A DNA stretch of 64,000 bases, from the NCBI RefSeq assembly GCF_036067295.1, contig NZ_CP107954.1, positions 2,790,001 through 2,854,000 on the forward strand. The letters run 5' to 3'. Numbering within the stretch: the first letter of the stretch is position 1; the number at the start of each line of letters is the position of its first letter. This document shows positions 15,543 through 23,637 of the stretch, in pieces. Under the pieces are notes generated by a model. That model saw only the letters and a program-made list of their open reading frames with translations, made no database searches and was not told the origin of the DNA. A program made the position numbers and the translations under genes. The stretch comes from Kribbella sp. NBC_00382. GTDB lineage: Bacteria > Actinomycetota > Actinomycetes > Propionibacteriales > Kribbellaceae.

Positions 15543-16405
15543 AAGGCCTCGAAGATTCGGCGGCAGCGCTCGGGGTCGATGGTCAGGCTGTGGGCGAGTC
15601 CCCAGAGCCAGTAGTCGACCGCCCGGAACACGACCCAGTCCCTCGCCCGTTCTGGGTCGAGTTCGGCTTCGCGGACGATGGTGTCGAAGTGTTGGCGGAT
15701 CTCCGCGCTGTCGGCCATCTCGTCGACGCGGGTGAGCAGCGTTCGGCCCAGGTCGCACTCGGGGTCGCCGCGGTAGAGGACGGGGTCGACCACGATCCAC
15801 GGTTCGCGGGCTCCCCGTAGTACCTGGTCGGAGTGGGAGTCGCCGTTCGCCGCGAGATCTGACGTGGTTTTCGAGAGGTGATTGGCGACTGTGAGTGCCT
15901 CGGTGAGCACTGCCTGGTCGAAGGGCTTGCCGAGTCGCTCCCAGTCCGCCTGCAGTTGGGGGACGCGGTTGCTCACATTGGTCGCCGTCGAAGGCACGTC
16001 AGCGGGCGCCGGTACGGCGAGGCGGCGCATCATCCGGCCGAGCACGGCCATCGCCTCGCCGACCGGCTGGTCGGCCAGGGAGTCGCCGAGTCGCTCCAGC
16101 AGCATCGCGCCGTGCGGGAGGTCGACGTCGTACAGGCGAACCGTCCCGCGTCCGTCCCACCAGCGCAGCGCCCGGGCGTGCTCCGCGAGATCGGGACCGG
16201 GCGGGGACATCCGCAGTACCAGCTGCTCGCCGTCGCGGGTGACCCTGACGACGATCGCGTTCGACCCGTGGGAGACGGGGCCGTCGATCGTCAGCCCCCA
16301 CCTCTCGCACTGCCGGTCGACGGCCGCAGGCAGGTCTGCGAGCCATTCGCCGCCCCCCGTCCACCAGCGGGGCATCGCAAGGAAGGCCTCAGGCAGCTCA
16401 ATCAT
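15539..16405 (-). CDS. APH-type small-molecule phosphotransferase (aminoglycoside/hydroxyurea kinase family)
   Basis: A 288-residue protein of the APH(6)/hydroxyurea kinase group. The nucleotide-binding region has GSNAIVVRV and LVLRMSPP; the metal loop is DPVLYRGDPECDLG. The catalytic loop reads NGDSHSDQVL where the family usually has HGDLHxxNVL: the Asp stays, but the preceding His is Asn and the metal-binding Asn is Gln. Activity on antibiotics is therefore uncertain. A TACGGT hexamer lies 7 bases before the ATG, so it is probably leaderless. It converges on the second TAP hydrolase with a 4-bp stop overlap (TTAG). Confidence 0.78.
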   Translation of the reverse strand: MIELPEAFLAMPRWWTGGGEWLADLPAAVDRQCERWGLTIDGPVSHGSNAIVVRVTRDGEQLVLRMSPPGPDLAEHARALRWWDGRGTVRLYDVDLPHGAMLLERLGDSLADQPVGEAMAVLGRMMRRLAVPAPADVPSTATNVSNRVPQLQADWERLGKPFDQAVLTEALTVANHLSKTTSDLAANGDSHSDQVLRGAREPWIVVDPVLYRGDPECDLGRTLLTRVDEMADSAEIRQHFDTIVREAELDPERARDWVVFRAVDYWLWGLAHSLTIDPERCRRIFEAF

Positions 16406-16412
16406 TTGGCCA

Positions 16413-16418
16413 ACCGTA
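16413..16418 (-). promoter_or_regulatory. leaderless -10 (TACGGT) of the phosphotransferase
   Basis: TACGGT on the minus strand, 7 bases before ATG 16405. Confidence 0.5.
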
Positions 16419-16495
16419 TGAGTTCCTGGGCAAATGGTCTCCCCGTTTACCGGTTCGGCAGCCCATGATGTGGAGCATGGGCGGATTGGTTAGGC

Positions 16496-17284
16496 GTGTG
16501 GATGAGTAGCTTGCAGTTCGATCCGGAGGTGTCGCGGCAGATCGAATCGGTCTACACCACACCGGACGTGATCGAGCAACGACGGGTGGTACGGACCGCG
16601 CTGGCGCTCCGGCCGGGTGACCGGGTGCTGGATGTCGGCGTCGGGCCGGGGCTGCTGGCCGCGGAGATGGCGGCGGAGGTCGGGCCGGACGGGCGCGTCT
16701 GCGGGATCGATATCAGCGACAGCATGCTCGCGATCGCCAGTACCCGGGCGAAGGTCCCCGACGGTCCCGCGCTCGAGCTGGAACTGGCCTCGGCCGATCG
16801 CATCCCGCACGGCGCCGAGAGCTTCGACGTCGTCGTGTCGACCCAGGTCTTCGAGTACCTGGACGACGTACCGGCTGCTCTCAACGAGATCCGCCGGGTA
16901 CTACGCCCTGCCGGGCGCGTCGTCCTGCTCGACACCGACTGGGGCTCGATCGTCTGGCGCTCCTCCGACGACGCGCGGATGGCTCGCGTACTGACCGCCT
17001 TCGAGGAACACCTGGAGGACCCGCATCTCCCACGCACCCTCGGCGACTCGCTGACCAAGGCGGGCTTCACCGTCACCCACCAGCTGGTCGTCCCGATGCT
17101 CAACACCGGCTACGACGCCCGCACCTACAGCGCCGGCCTGATCGACATCGTCGAAGCCTTCGTTCCCGGCCGCGCCAAGGTCACCGAAGCCGAAGCCACC
17201 GCCTGGGCCGACGACCTCCGCGCCCTCGCCGACAGCTACTTCTTCAGCCTCAACCGCTACCTCTTCGTCGCTTCCGCTCTCTAG
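16496..17284 (+). CDS. class I SAM-dependent methyltransferase
   Basis: A 262-residue methyltransferase of the Methyltransf_11 type. Motif I is VLDVGVGPGLLAAEMA, the acidic residue binding the SAM ribose is in VCGIDIS, and motif III lies near IRRVLRPAGRVVLLDTDWG. The C-terminal third is helical and likely binds the substrate, which cannot be named. The start may be GTG 16496 or ATG 16502; neither has a strong ribosome site. The stop codon is interlocked with that of the convergent TetR gene (shared CTAG). Confidence 0.85.
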   Translation: MWMSSLQFDPEVSRQIESVYTTPDVIEQRRVVRTALALRPGDRVLDVGVGPGLLAAEMAAEVGPDGRVCGIDISDSMLAIASTRAKVPDGPALELELASADRIPHGAESFDVVVSTQVFEYLDDVPAALNEIRRVLRPAGRVVLLDTDWGSIVWRSSDDARMARVLTAFEEHLEDPHLPRTLGDSLTKAGFTVTHQLVVPMLNTGYDARTYSAGLIDIVEAFVPGRAKVTEAEATAWADDLRALADSYFFSLNRYLFVASAL

Positions 17285-17889
17285 GTTCTGAGGGGCAGCA
17301 GGCGATCCGCTGTGGCCCGGCCGACCTCGCGCATCGCCTCGGGGCTCATGTCCGTCTTGAGCAGGAACTGCAGACCTTGCTGGATGGTGAGCAGCAGCCG
17401 GCCCAGTTCGCGTGGGTTCGTGTCGTCGGGGAGATCGCCTTCCGCGACGGCCCGGGCGACCGCGTTGGTGAAACAGTCCTCCACCGCCTGGTACGTCGTC
17501 CGCGCATAGCCGGTCACCTCGGGGTCACGGGCCGCCAGCTCGGTCGAACTGTTCGCCAGGAAGCATCCACGGGTGGTGGCGACCGGACCGTCGTGCTCGG
17601 CGACCGGGTCGGGCGGCCCGGGGACGAAGAAACTCCGCAGTACGTCGATAGCGCGGGTATCTCGCCCGACCGCCTCGCAGACGCCGTCCGCCGTCTCATG
17701 CGCGTAGGCGCCCAGCACCTTGAGGAACAGCTGACGCTTGTCGCCGAACGCGCCGTACAGGCTGCCCTTGCCAAGCCCGGTCGCCTTCATCAGGTCATCG
17801 AGCGAGGTGGCCGCGTAGCCCTTCTGCCAGAACTCGTCGCGCGCCGCCCGCAGTACCTGCTGCTCGTCGAACATCCTCGGCCTACCCAT
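17281..17889 (-). CDS. TetR-family repressor
   Basis: A 202-residue regulator with an N-terminal helix-turn-helix (about 5-52, VLRAARDEFWQKGYAATSLDDLMKATGLGKGSLYGAFGDKRQLF) and a TetR_C domain. I chose ATG 17889 (MGRPRMFDE), which follows TATGCT by 7 bases, the leaderless arrangement; an ATG four codons upstream would fall inside that element. It is divergent from an SDR gene, with a perfect palindrome GACCGATCGGTC between them, so it very likely represses both. Confidence 0.9.
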   Translation of the reverse strand: MGRPRMFDEQQVLRAARDEFWQKGYAATSLDDLMKATGLGKGSLYGAFGDKRQLFLKVLGAYAHETADGVCEAVGRDTRAIDVLRSFFVPGPPDPVAEHDGPVATTRGCFLANSSTELAARDPEVTGYARTTYQAVEDCFTNAVARAVAEGDLPDDTNPRELGRLLLTIQQGLQFLLKTDMSPEAMREVGRATADRLLPLRT

Positions 17890-17896
17890 GGCAGCC

Positions 17897-17902
17897 AGCA
17901 TA
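17897..17902 (-). promoter_or_regulatory. leaderless -10 (TATGCT) of the TetR gene
   Basis: TATGCT on the minus strand, 7 bases before ATG 17889. Confidence 0.6.
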
Positions 17903-17911
17903 CCGGCTTAT

Positions 17912-17940
17912 TTGACCGATCGGTCCTGAAAGGCTTTACT
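17912..17940 (+). promoter_or_regulatory. SDR promoter (TTGACC - 17 - TTTACT) with TetR operator
   Basis: The -35 TTGACC (17912-17917) and -10 TTTACT (17935-17940) are followed after 7 bases by ATG 17948. The perfect palindrome GACCGATCGGTC (17914-17925) overlaps the -35, so a bound repressor would block the SDR promoter and the upstream part of the TetR promoter. Confidence 0.75.
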
Positions 17941-17947
17941 GGACCGC

Positions 17948-18709
17948 ATGGTCAATTACTCACTGCAAGGCAAGACCGCACTGGTCACCGGCGGCACCCG
18001 AGGCATCGGCGCGGCGATCGTCGCCAAGCTGCTCGCCGGCGGCGCGACCGTCGTCACCACCTCCCGCACGCCGGTCGACAACCTCCCGGCCGGCGTCCAT
18101 TACGTCCAGGCAGACCTCGGTACGCCGGAAGGCGCGACCCACCTCGCTGAGCGGACCCTCGACCACTTCGACGGCAAGCTCGACATCCTGGTCAACAACG
18201 CGGCCTCCGGTCAGGCGCATCCGAAGGGCGCGGCCTCCATCCCGGACGACGAGTGGCAGTCCGCGCTGAGCACGTCGTACCTGAGCTCGGTCTGGGTCAC
18301 CTCACGCCTGCTGGCCAACCTGCTCGAGTCGAAGGGCGCCATCGTCAACATCTCGTCGGCCGTCACGCTCGAGGTCGTTCCCGCGCTCGCGCATTACGCG
18401 GCAGCGAAGGCCGCGCTGGAGAAGTACAGCCAGACCCTCGCCGCCGAGCTGGCTCCCCAGGGCGTCCGCCTCAACGTCGTCATCCCCGGCAACGTCCTCA
18501 CCCCCGGCGCCGACAAGATCCGCCAGGACATCGCCGACGCGGCCGGCATTCCACTCGAAGCAATGACAGCCGGTACTCCGCTCGGCCGCGCCGGCATCCC
18601 CACCGACATCGCCGAAGCGGTCGGCTTCCTCGTCTCCGACCAGGCCGAGTGGATCACCGGCACGCAGTTGCTGGTGGACGGCGGCGCCTCGGTGGGCCTG
18701 GCCGCCTGA
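17948..18709 (+). CDS. short-chain dehydrogenase/reductase (SDR)
   Basis: A 253-residue classical SDR. The NAD(P)-binding motif is TGGTRGIG, with NNAAS for the central strand; the catalytic residues are Ser in NISSAV and the YAAAK pair in HYAAAKAALEKY. The C-terminus ends with the common WITGTQLLVDGGAS. It oxidises or reduces an unknown small alcohol or ketone in the cytosol. The gene is expressed from a TetR-controlled, probably leaderless promoter, so the substrate or a related toxic compound is probably the TetR ligand. Confidence 0.9.
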   Translation: MVNYSLQGKTALVTGGTRGIGAAIVAKLLAGGATVVTTSRTPVDNLPAGVHYVQADLGTPEGATHLAERTLDHFDGKLDILVNNAASGQAHPKGAASIPDDEWQSALSTSYLSSVWVTSRLLANLLESKGAIVNISSAVTLEVVPALAHYAAAKAALEKYSQTLAAELAPQGVRLNVVIPGNVLTPGADKIRQDIADAAGIPLEAMTAGTPLGRAGIPTDIAEAVGFLVSDQAEWITGTQLLVDGGASVGLAA

Positions 18710-19022
18710 CGGTCCTCGGGTGACGGCCAGGGGCGGGCGCATCGTGGGATACGCCCGCCGCCGTCGGTCGTTCTCCCGCCCCTCAGTGGGAGAACTCGCG
18801 GCTCGGTGAGCACCACCCATGCCCGAATGGGGCCGACTGAACCGCGGGATCATCTACTCGTACCCCAGTCGCCGCCGCTCACACACCACCGGTCGGAAAA
18901 CTTGACGTTTCTCGTACACCCGGTGGCCGAACGGTCATGGACGGATGACACCGGGCCGCCCTAACCTGAAAGGCGATTCCGGGGCCGGGGGAGGCTGCGG
19001 GCGTCAGGGGGAGGGATATGCG
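18710..19022. other. intergenic stretch with hairpins
   Basis: No gene is seen. It holds two hairpins after the SDR gene (GGCGGGCG 18732-18739 with CGCCCGCC 18752-18759, and TTCTCCC 18771-18777 with GGGAGAA 18788-18794) that may end SDR transcription, and the ribosome site GGGGGAGGG for the small gene at 19023. Confidence 0.6.
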
Positions 19023-19172
19023 ATGACGGACGTCTTCGACGAGATCCACGAGGACGAGTTGACCGAGGCCGAGCTGGACGAGCTGGAGGCGCTCGGCGCC
19101 GCCGAGGATGCGGAGCTGATCATCGGCGCCTCCGAGGCCGGTCGGGTCGAGGTCGGGAAAATAGATGCCTGA
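19023..19172 (+). CDS. small acidic protein, 49 residues
   Basis: A very acidic 49-residue product (MTDVFDEIHEDELTEAELDE begins it; many Asp/Glu and almost no basic residues) with a strong ribosome site (GGGAGGG) 6-8 bases before the ATG. It overlaps the next gene by 8 bp, so the two are translationally coupled. No family is recognised. It could be an inhibitor, chaperone or regulator of the downstream peptidase-like protein. A RiPP precursor is unlikely, as no modification enzyme is near. Confidence 0.6.
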   Translation: MTDVFDEIHEDELTEAELDELEALGAAEDAELIIGASEAGRVEVGKIDA

Positions 19173-19920
19173 GGCAAGGATCGTCTGGCGGGACACGCTG
19201 CTGAACCAGCGGACCGTGGCGATGCTGATCGCGGCCGAGAAGATCCACCGTTCGAAGTTCAAGTATCTGCAGGGCTCGTACAACAAGGGCGGGGTCGAGG
19301 CATCGGCCGGCACCCATGACGGTGGCGGCGCGGTCGACGTCGGCGTGGTGAGCCAGACTCCGGCCCAGCGGCGGGCGATCGTGCTCGCGCTGCGGCAGGT
19401 CGGGTTCGCCGCCTGGCTCCGCACGCCGGCCCAGGGCCGCTGGCCGTACCACGTGCATGCGATCGCGATCGGGGACAAGGACCTGTCTCGCGGCGCGGCG
19501 GCTCAGGTACTCGAGTACAAGCGCAAGCGCAACGGACTGGCCAACCGCGGCAAGGACGACGGGCCGGCCGGGTACTACGGGATGACCTGGGAGATCTACC
19601 TCAAGGCACACCCGGTACCGCCGCCCGCAGTACCGGACTCGTCCATCTCGCTCGGGGCGATGGCCTACGCGCGGACTCATGACGTGATGACCGGCGCATG
19701 GGCCGCCGATCGGGCCCGGGTGGTCGCCTGGGCGGCGCATCCGAAGGTCGCCGCGATCAGTCAGCACGAGACCGTGCCGCCGCCCGGGACCTCTTGGCAT
19801 GTGCATTTCGGACAGATAATGCGGAGGGTCCAGCTGAAGTTCGGGCTCCCGCAGACGGGGATCTTCACCAATGGCGTGGCCGCCCAGATGAAGCGGTACG
19901 GCTACACGATCACCGCTTGA
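19165..19920 (+). CDS. M15-like (D-Ala-D-Ala carboxypeptidase fold) peptidase domain protein
   Basis: A 251-residue protein without an obvious signal peptide. The segments GTHDGGGAVDVGV and YHVHAIAIGD carry the His, Asp and HxH residues expected for zinc in the hedgehog/DD-peptidase (VanY/M15) fold. A second half (about 150-251) with GMTWEIYLKAH and ISQHETVPPPGTSWHVHFGQIMRRVQLKFGLPQTGIF looks like a peptidoglycan-binding-like unit. It may cleave or bind peptidoglycan stem peptides. The lack of a signal peptide is odd and suggests export by another route or a cytosolic role. It is coupled to the acidic 49-residue gene. Confidence 0.6.
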   Translation: MPEARIVWRDTLLNQRTVAMLIAAEKIHRSKFKYLQGSYNKGGVEASAGTHDGGGAVDVGVVSQTPAQRRAIVLALRQVGFAAWLRTPAQGRWPYHVHAIAIGDKDLSRGAAAQVLEYKRKRNGLANRGKDDGPAGYYGMTWEIYLKAHPVPPPAVPDSSISLGAMAYARTHDVMTGAWAADRARVVAWAAHPKVAAISQHETVPPPGTSWHVHFGQIMRRVQLKFGLPQTGIFTNGVAAQMKRYGYTITA

Positions 19921-19950
19921 GTTCTGCTGTTCGTCTGGTGCAACGACAAA

Positions 19951-19976
19951 GCCCCACCGGTAGCAGCCGGTGGGGC
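19951..19976 (+). terminator. terminator of the acidic protein/peptidase operon
   Basis: GCCCCACCGG pairs perfectly with CCGGTGGGGC around TAGCAG, followed by CTTGATTT. Confidence 0.8.
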
Positions 19977-20081
19977 CTTGATTTGTCCACTACCGCCCGA
20001 GTTTCCGGTGCAGCTGTGGAGGTGGAGAGCGGAACCGGCGCCGATGCAGGGGTCAAGACGCCAGCTCCGCTTGCTATGGGG

Positions 20082-20396
20082 TTATCTCGCGTCGACCGTC
20101 CAGACGTGCGCCTGGTGGGACTCGAGGTGCTGCTGCATTCCGACCGGTGCGCCGGCTGCTCCGAGGTGCTGGAGCGTCGGTACCACTACCGCTCGTACGT
20201 CCGTCCGCTTCACTTCGTCCAGCAGCGCGTGGAACGCGGCGGACTCGGCGGCGTCGCGCTCGGTGTACACCGTGCCGAGGGTGAATCCCTCGGCACTGGC
20301 GAACGCGGCGAGCGAGTTCGTGGCCGCGGCCAGTTCCTCGGCGCAGCCGAGCGCGTCGGCCCGGACGTAGCCGAGCAGCGTCGGACGGGTGGTCAT
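20082..20396 (-). CDS. resolvase-fold protein lacking the catalytic serine
   Basis: A 104-residue protein resembling the N-terminal domain of serine recombinases (LLGYVRADALG at the start, VRAVVVPTLQHLG in the middle), but the serine that normally follows YVR is missing and there is no DNA-binding domain. Such degenerate resolvase-like proteins occur in actinobacteria; the function is unknown and recombinase activity is unlikely. It overlaps the upstream 66-residue gene by 4 bp (ATGA), so the two are one operon. Confidence 0.6.
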   Translation of the reverse strand: MTTRPTLLGYVRADALGCAEELAAATNSLAAFASAEGFTLGTVYTERDAAESAAFHALLDEVKRTDVRAVVVPTLQHLGAAGAPVGMQQHLESHQAHVWTVDAR

Positions 20397-20593
20397 CGCG
20401 ATCGCTCCGGCGCGCCGACCGCGTCGACGAGAACCGGCTCGCTGGTCACTCGCAGCGAGGCGAACCGGCGGCGCATGGCCTCTTCGTACTGCGCCGCGTG
20501 GTCGACGTCGGCGATGTGATCGGCGATCGTGGTGGCGCCGAACCAGACCCGCACGCGGCGGTGCGAGGCGGGGATCTCGATCGACTCGGTCAT
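20393..20593 (-). CDS. small protein of unknown function, 66 residues
   Basis: A 66-residue protein (MTESIEIPASHRRVRVWFG begins it) with no recognised domain; predicted mixed beta/alpha and cytosolic. ATG 20593 has an AAGGA site just upstream. It is translationally coupled to the resolvase-like gene, and the pair probably works together. Possible roles include a small DNA-binding or partner protein; no function is claimed. Confidence 0.5.
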   Translation of the reverse strand: MTESIEIPASHRRVRVWFGATTIADHIADVDHAAQYEEAMRRRFASLRVTSEPVLVDAVGAPERSR

Positions 20594-20989
20594 CGGTGGT
20601 CCTTCACTTCGAGGGGGCTGCCCGACGCTGGGCATAAGGAAAGAACACCGTATAAAGCCGGGCCCTGGAATAGACTGGCAACGACCTTTACAGAGGCCTT
20701 ACGCTCCGTGCGAAACCGCTGGTCAGAGCACTGGGAGCGGTTCCGGGAAGGGTCTGGCTTTATGGCCTGTCAAGAATGTTTGCAGTAATTTGCCAATAAC
20801 GATTCGAACAACCGCCCGCTATTAGTTTCCAGCGTTAAATGTAGGACTTCCTGGTAACTCCGAGCACACGTCCGGCCACGCTCCGAACCTTTGTCCGGTG
20901 GTGATCGGATCCGGCCGCAGGATTCCCTTCGCACGGGTTGTCCGCAAATACTTACGACCAGGGCCGCAACTACACTGCGTAGCGCGTCG
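20594..20989. other. intergenic stretch of lower GC
   Basis: About 400 bases with no gene. The part near 20770-20850 (CAATAACGATTCG, CTATTAGTTTCCAG, GTTAAATGTAGG) is clearly richer in A+T than the surroundings. It must hold the promoter of the two small minus-strand genes; no terminator, tRNA or repeat was identified. Confidence 0.5.
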
Positions 20990-22207
20990 TCACGGTGCCG
21001 GGTGCCTCGGTCGGCTGAGTTTCGCCGGGTGGGCCGGCACTGCGAACAGCGTCACCGGCGCGGCTAGTACTGCGAACGCTGCGATCACGTTGAGGGTGAT
21101 TGGCAGGCCCATGAGCTTGGTGAGGGCTGGGGCGGCGAGCGCGCCGATCACGACCGTGAGGGAGTCCATCGCGAAGAAGAGTGAACCGATGCGGCCGAGC
21201 AGGTCGGTGGGGGCGACGCGTTGGATGGTGGTTTCGGCGGTGATCAGAAGGATGCTGCCGGGAAAGCCGATCAGTGCGGTCGCGGCGATCGCTAGAGGCA
21301 CGCTCGGGGAATTGAAGAGGGCGAAGAATGCTGCGCCGAGGGCGAGCTGGGTGACGATGAGCAGGTCGCGAATGCTCAACCAGGTAAGGGCTTTTGGGCT
21401 GAGTGCAGCGCCCAGGAGGAAGCCTGCGCCGAGTCCTGAGATCAGATAGCCGACGGTTTGCCCGGGCGCGTCTAGTCGCTCGACGGTGAAAGGAACCAGG
21501 AGTGCTGTCGCGCCGGCGTTGGCGGTCAGGAACACACCGTTGGCGATCAGGATTCCGGAGAGGATCTTGCTTCGGGCTACTCCTCGGAGGCCTTCTTTGA
21601 GTGCCTGGAATCCCTTGTCCAGCTGGGTTTCTGTTGTGATTCGGCGGTGGCGGATTGTGGCGATGATCGCCGCCGACAACAAGTAGCTGGCGATGTCGAG
21701 GAGTAGGACGAAGGTGATTCCCGGTCCGGTCAGGAGGAGTGCGCCGAGGGGTGGGGCGGTCAGGCGGATCACGCTGCCGGAGAAGGCGGTGAGCGAGTTC
21801 GCTGCCGCCAGTCCTTCGCCGGTCCCCACCACGGCTGGGGTGAGTGCGCGGGCGGCGGGTCTGAAGACCATGGTTGCCAGGTTTTCGACCAGTACTGCGA
21901 CGTATACGAGCCAGATGCGGTCGGCGGAATCGGCGAACAGGATCAAGGCGACGGCGGCCGCGCTGACCAGATCGGACAACCACATTGCGCGGGACAGGTT
22001 CCAGCGGTCGAGCAGTACGCCTGCCCATGGTCCGACGATCAACGCGGGTACGGCCTCCAGGGCCACCGTGAGCCCCGTTGCGGCGGTCGAGCCGGTCAGT
22101 TGGAACACGTGGACCGGGATCGCGACCACCAGCAGCCAGGACCCGACACCGGAGATCGCGCCGCTGATCCAGAGCCGCCTGAAGTCGCCGTTCCTGAGGA
22201 TCCTCAC
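20990..22207 (-). CDS. MFS exporter (enterobactin-exporter-like MFS_3 type)
   Basis: A 405-residue transporter with about 12 membrane helices (WISGAISGVGSWLLVVAIPVHVF begins the first pair; GVLLDRWN is the loop 2-3 motif A variant). The group includes siderophore and macrolide exporters, so it probably pumps out a small molecule. The start is GTG 22207. It is divergent from an XRE regulator, and the intergenic region is only 66 bp, so the regulator likely controls this pump. Confidence 0.82.
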   Translation of the reverse strand: MRILRNGDFRRLWISGAISGVGSWLLVVAIPVHVFQLTGSTAATGLTVALEAVPALIVGPWAGVLLDRWNLSRAMWLSDLVSAAAVALILFADSADRIWLVYVAVLVENLATMVFRPAARALTPAVVGTGEGLAAANSLTAFSGSVIRLTAPPLGALLLTGPGITFVLLLDIASYLLSAAIIATIRHRRITTETQLDKGFQALKEGLRGVARSKILSGILIANGVFLTANAGATALLVPFTVERLDAPGQTVGYLISGLGAGFLLGAALSPKALTWLSIRDLLIVTQLALGAAFFALFNSPSVPLAIAATALIGFPGSILLITAETTIQRVAPTDLLGRIGSLFFAMDSLTVVIGALAAPALTKLMGLPITLNVIAAFAVLAAPVTLFAVPAHPAKLSRPRHPAP

Positions 22208-22238
22208 GGCGATGAAAACTATCCTCCTGCGACACTTC

Positions 22239-22267
22239 TTGGCAACAGTGTTCTGTGGAGATAGTCT
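22239..22267 (+). promoter_or_regulatory. leaderless promoter (TTGGCA - 17 - TAGTCT) of the XRE gene
   Basis: The -35 TTGGCA (22239-22244) and -10 TAGTCT (22262-22267) are followed after 6 bases by GTG 22274. ACAG-TGTT-CTGT in the spacer is a possible operator for self-control. Confidence 0.75.
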
Positions 22268-22273
22268 GCGGGC

Positions 22274-22699
22274 GTGGACCTGAGCGCCGAACTGAGAGAC
22301 CGCCGCAAGGCGGCCAACCGCACGATCGCCTCCGTCGCCGTCGACGCGGGACTCTCCGTTCCGTACATCGCCAACCTGGAGAACGGCCGCGGCAACCCCA
22401 CCGTCGCCGCCCTCGACCGCCTGGCCACCGCCCTCGGCGCGCAGCTACAACTCACGATCGTCGACGAAACGCCTCCCGCTGCTCCCGCCCCCTCGGTAGC
22501 CGCCGACTTACTGGCCGCCTCACCTCGCGCGCCCCGAGTCATCGCCGACCTGGCAGCCGCCCAAGGCGCGACCAAACGCTCCGTCGAACGCCGCCTGACC
22601 GCAGCCATCGACAGCCTCACCGAACTCCTGCCCGGCGACCCCACCACAGCCGACCTGGATCGCCTCCTCGACCTCCTCCTCCTGGCAGACAAAACCTGA
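22274..22699 (+). CDS. XRE-family regulator, small
   Basis: A 141-residue regulator with one Cro/CI helix-turn-helix (about 6-62, ASVAVDAGLSVPYIANLENGRGNPTVAALDRLATAL) and a helical C-terminal part of unknown function ending in leucines (LDRLLDLLLLADKT). The GTG start lies 6 bases after TAGTCT with a well spaced -35, so the mRNA is leaderless. It is divergent from the MFS exporter and likely controls it. Confidence 0.82.
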   Translation: MDLSAELRDRRKAANRTIASVAVDAGLSVPYIANLENGRGNPTVAALDRLATALGAQLQLTIVDETPPAAPAPSVAADLLAASPRAPRVIADLAAAQGATKRSVERRLTAAIDSLTELLPGDPTTADLDRLLDLLLLADKT

Positions 22700-22848
22700 G
22701 CTGGCCAACTCGCCCGACGTCGAGCACCGCTTGTCGAGCAGCTCGGCGAAAGTACGGTGCCCCCGTGGAGTTGGCTGACTGGCGGCGCCGGTAGGTGCGG
22801 GGATTGGGCGGGGGTGGCAATTGGCGGGCCGTTGGTTGGGGGTGGGGC

Positions 22849-22854
22849 TAGGGT
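22849..22854 (+). promoter_or_regulatory. leaderless -10 (TAGGGT) of the acetyltransferase
   Basis: TAGGGT, then 6 bases, then GTG 22861. Confidence 0.5.
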
Positions 22855-22860
22855 CGAGTG

Positions 22861-23637
22861 GTGGAGATTGCTGCGCGGATCGCGTCCGCTCAAATGGTGG
22901 GGTTGGGGAGGTCGCGTCGGCAGATCGTGGCCGGGCCGTTGGTCGGGATGCTGCATGACGAGGACGTCTGGTTCTTGTCCAGTGCGGTCGCGGCTGATCC
23001 AGGGACGCCCTTCGATCCCGAGGAAGTGTCGTGGGCTCTCGACACGATTCGCCAGGCCTTCGCCGCCGAGGGGCGGTGGCTGCACGTCGAGCTGGTCGAG
23101 GAGGCCAACCCCGGCCTTGCTGATGCCCTCGTTGCGCACGGTATGACGATCGCCGCGCGCCCGCCGCTGCTGGTGGTCGAGCCCGCCAATCTCAAACTCC
23201 CCGACTTCCCCGAAGGCATCACCGCCTCCGTCATCACCTCAGTTGAGGAACAGTCCGAGGCCGACGCAGTAGCTGCTGACGCGTACGAGACCACGGACGC
23301 GGCGAACCCGTTCCAACCCGATCCGGTCAACGGCGCCAGCGTGCTGATCCGCCAGAACGGCGTACCGGTCGCGACGGCTGCATGGACTGCGATCGCCGAC
23401 GGGGTGACCGAAGTCGCCGGCGTCGGCACCCTGCATTCGCATCGACGCCAGGGCTTCGGCGCGCTCGCCACGGCGTACGCGACCCAGCAAGCCTTCGAAC
23501 TCGGCGGCGCGACCCTCGCCTGGCTCACCCCCGGCGACGACGGCGCCGACCGCCTCTACCGCAGCCTCGGCTACGACCCCAAGGCAACAGCAGTCCACCT
23601 CGGCGACCCCGGCGGCCACCTCGCCGACCTGCGCTAG
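22861..23637 (+). CDS. GNAT-family N-acetyltransferase
   Basis: A 258-residue protein with an N-terminal helical half and a C-terminal GNAT domain (about 125-258). The acetyl-CoA-binding motif A is VGTLHSHRRQGFGALATAYATQQAF and motif B is DRLYRSLGYDPK. The substrate is unknown. The start was set at the second of two adjacent GTG codons, 6 bases after TAGGGT. A partial tandem copy of its 3' end follows the stop codon (see 23617-23674). Confidence 0.8.
   Translation: MEIAARIASAQMVGLGRSRRQIVAGPLVGMLHDEDVWFLSSAVAADPGTPFDPEEVSWALDTIRQAFAAEGRWLHVELVEEANPGLADALVAHGMTIAARPPLLVVEPANLKLPDFPEGITASVITSVEEQSEADAVAADAYETTDAANPFQPDPVNGASVLIRQNGVPVATAAWTAIADGVTEVAGVGTLHSHRRQGFGALATAYATQQAFELGGATLAWLTPGDDGADRLYRSLGYDPKATAVHLGDPGGHLADLR

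Noticed and set aside
19023..19172. RiPP precursor
   Set aside because: There is no maturation enzyme nearby and no leader/core pattern; the sequence is acidic throughout.
19023..20593. Prophage or mobile island (peptidase, resolvase fold)
   Set aside because: No other phage or integrase genes, attachment repeats or tRNA target are present; the resolvase fold lacks its catalytic serine.
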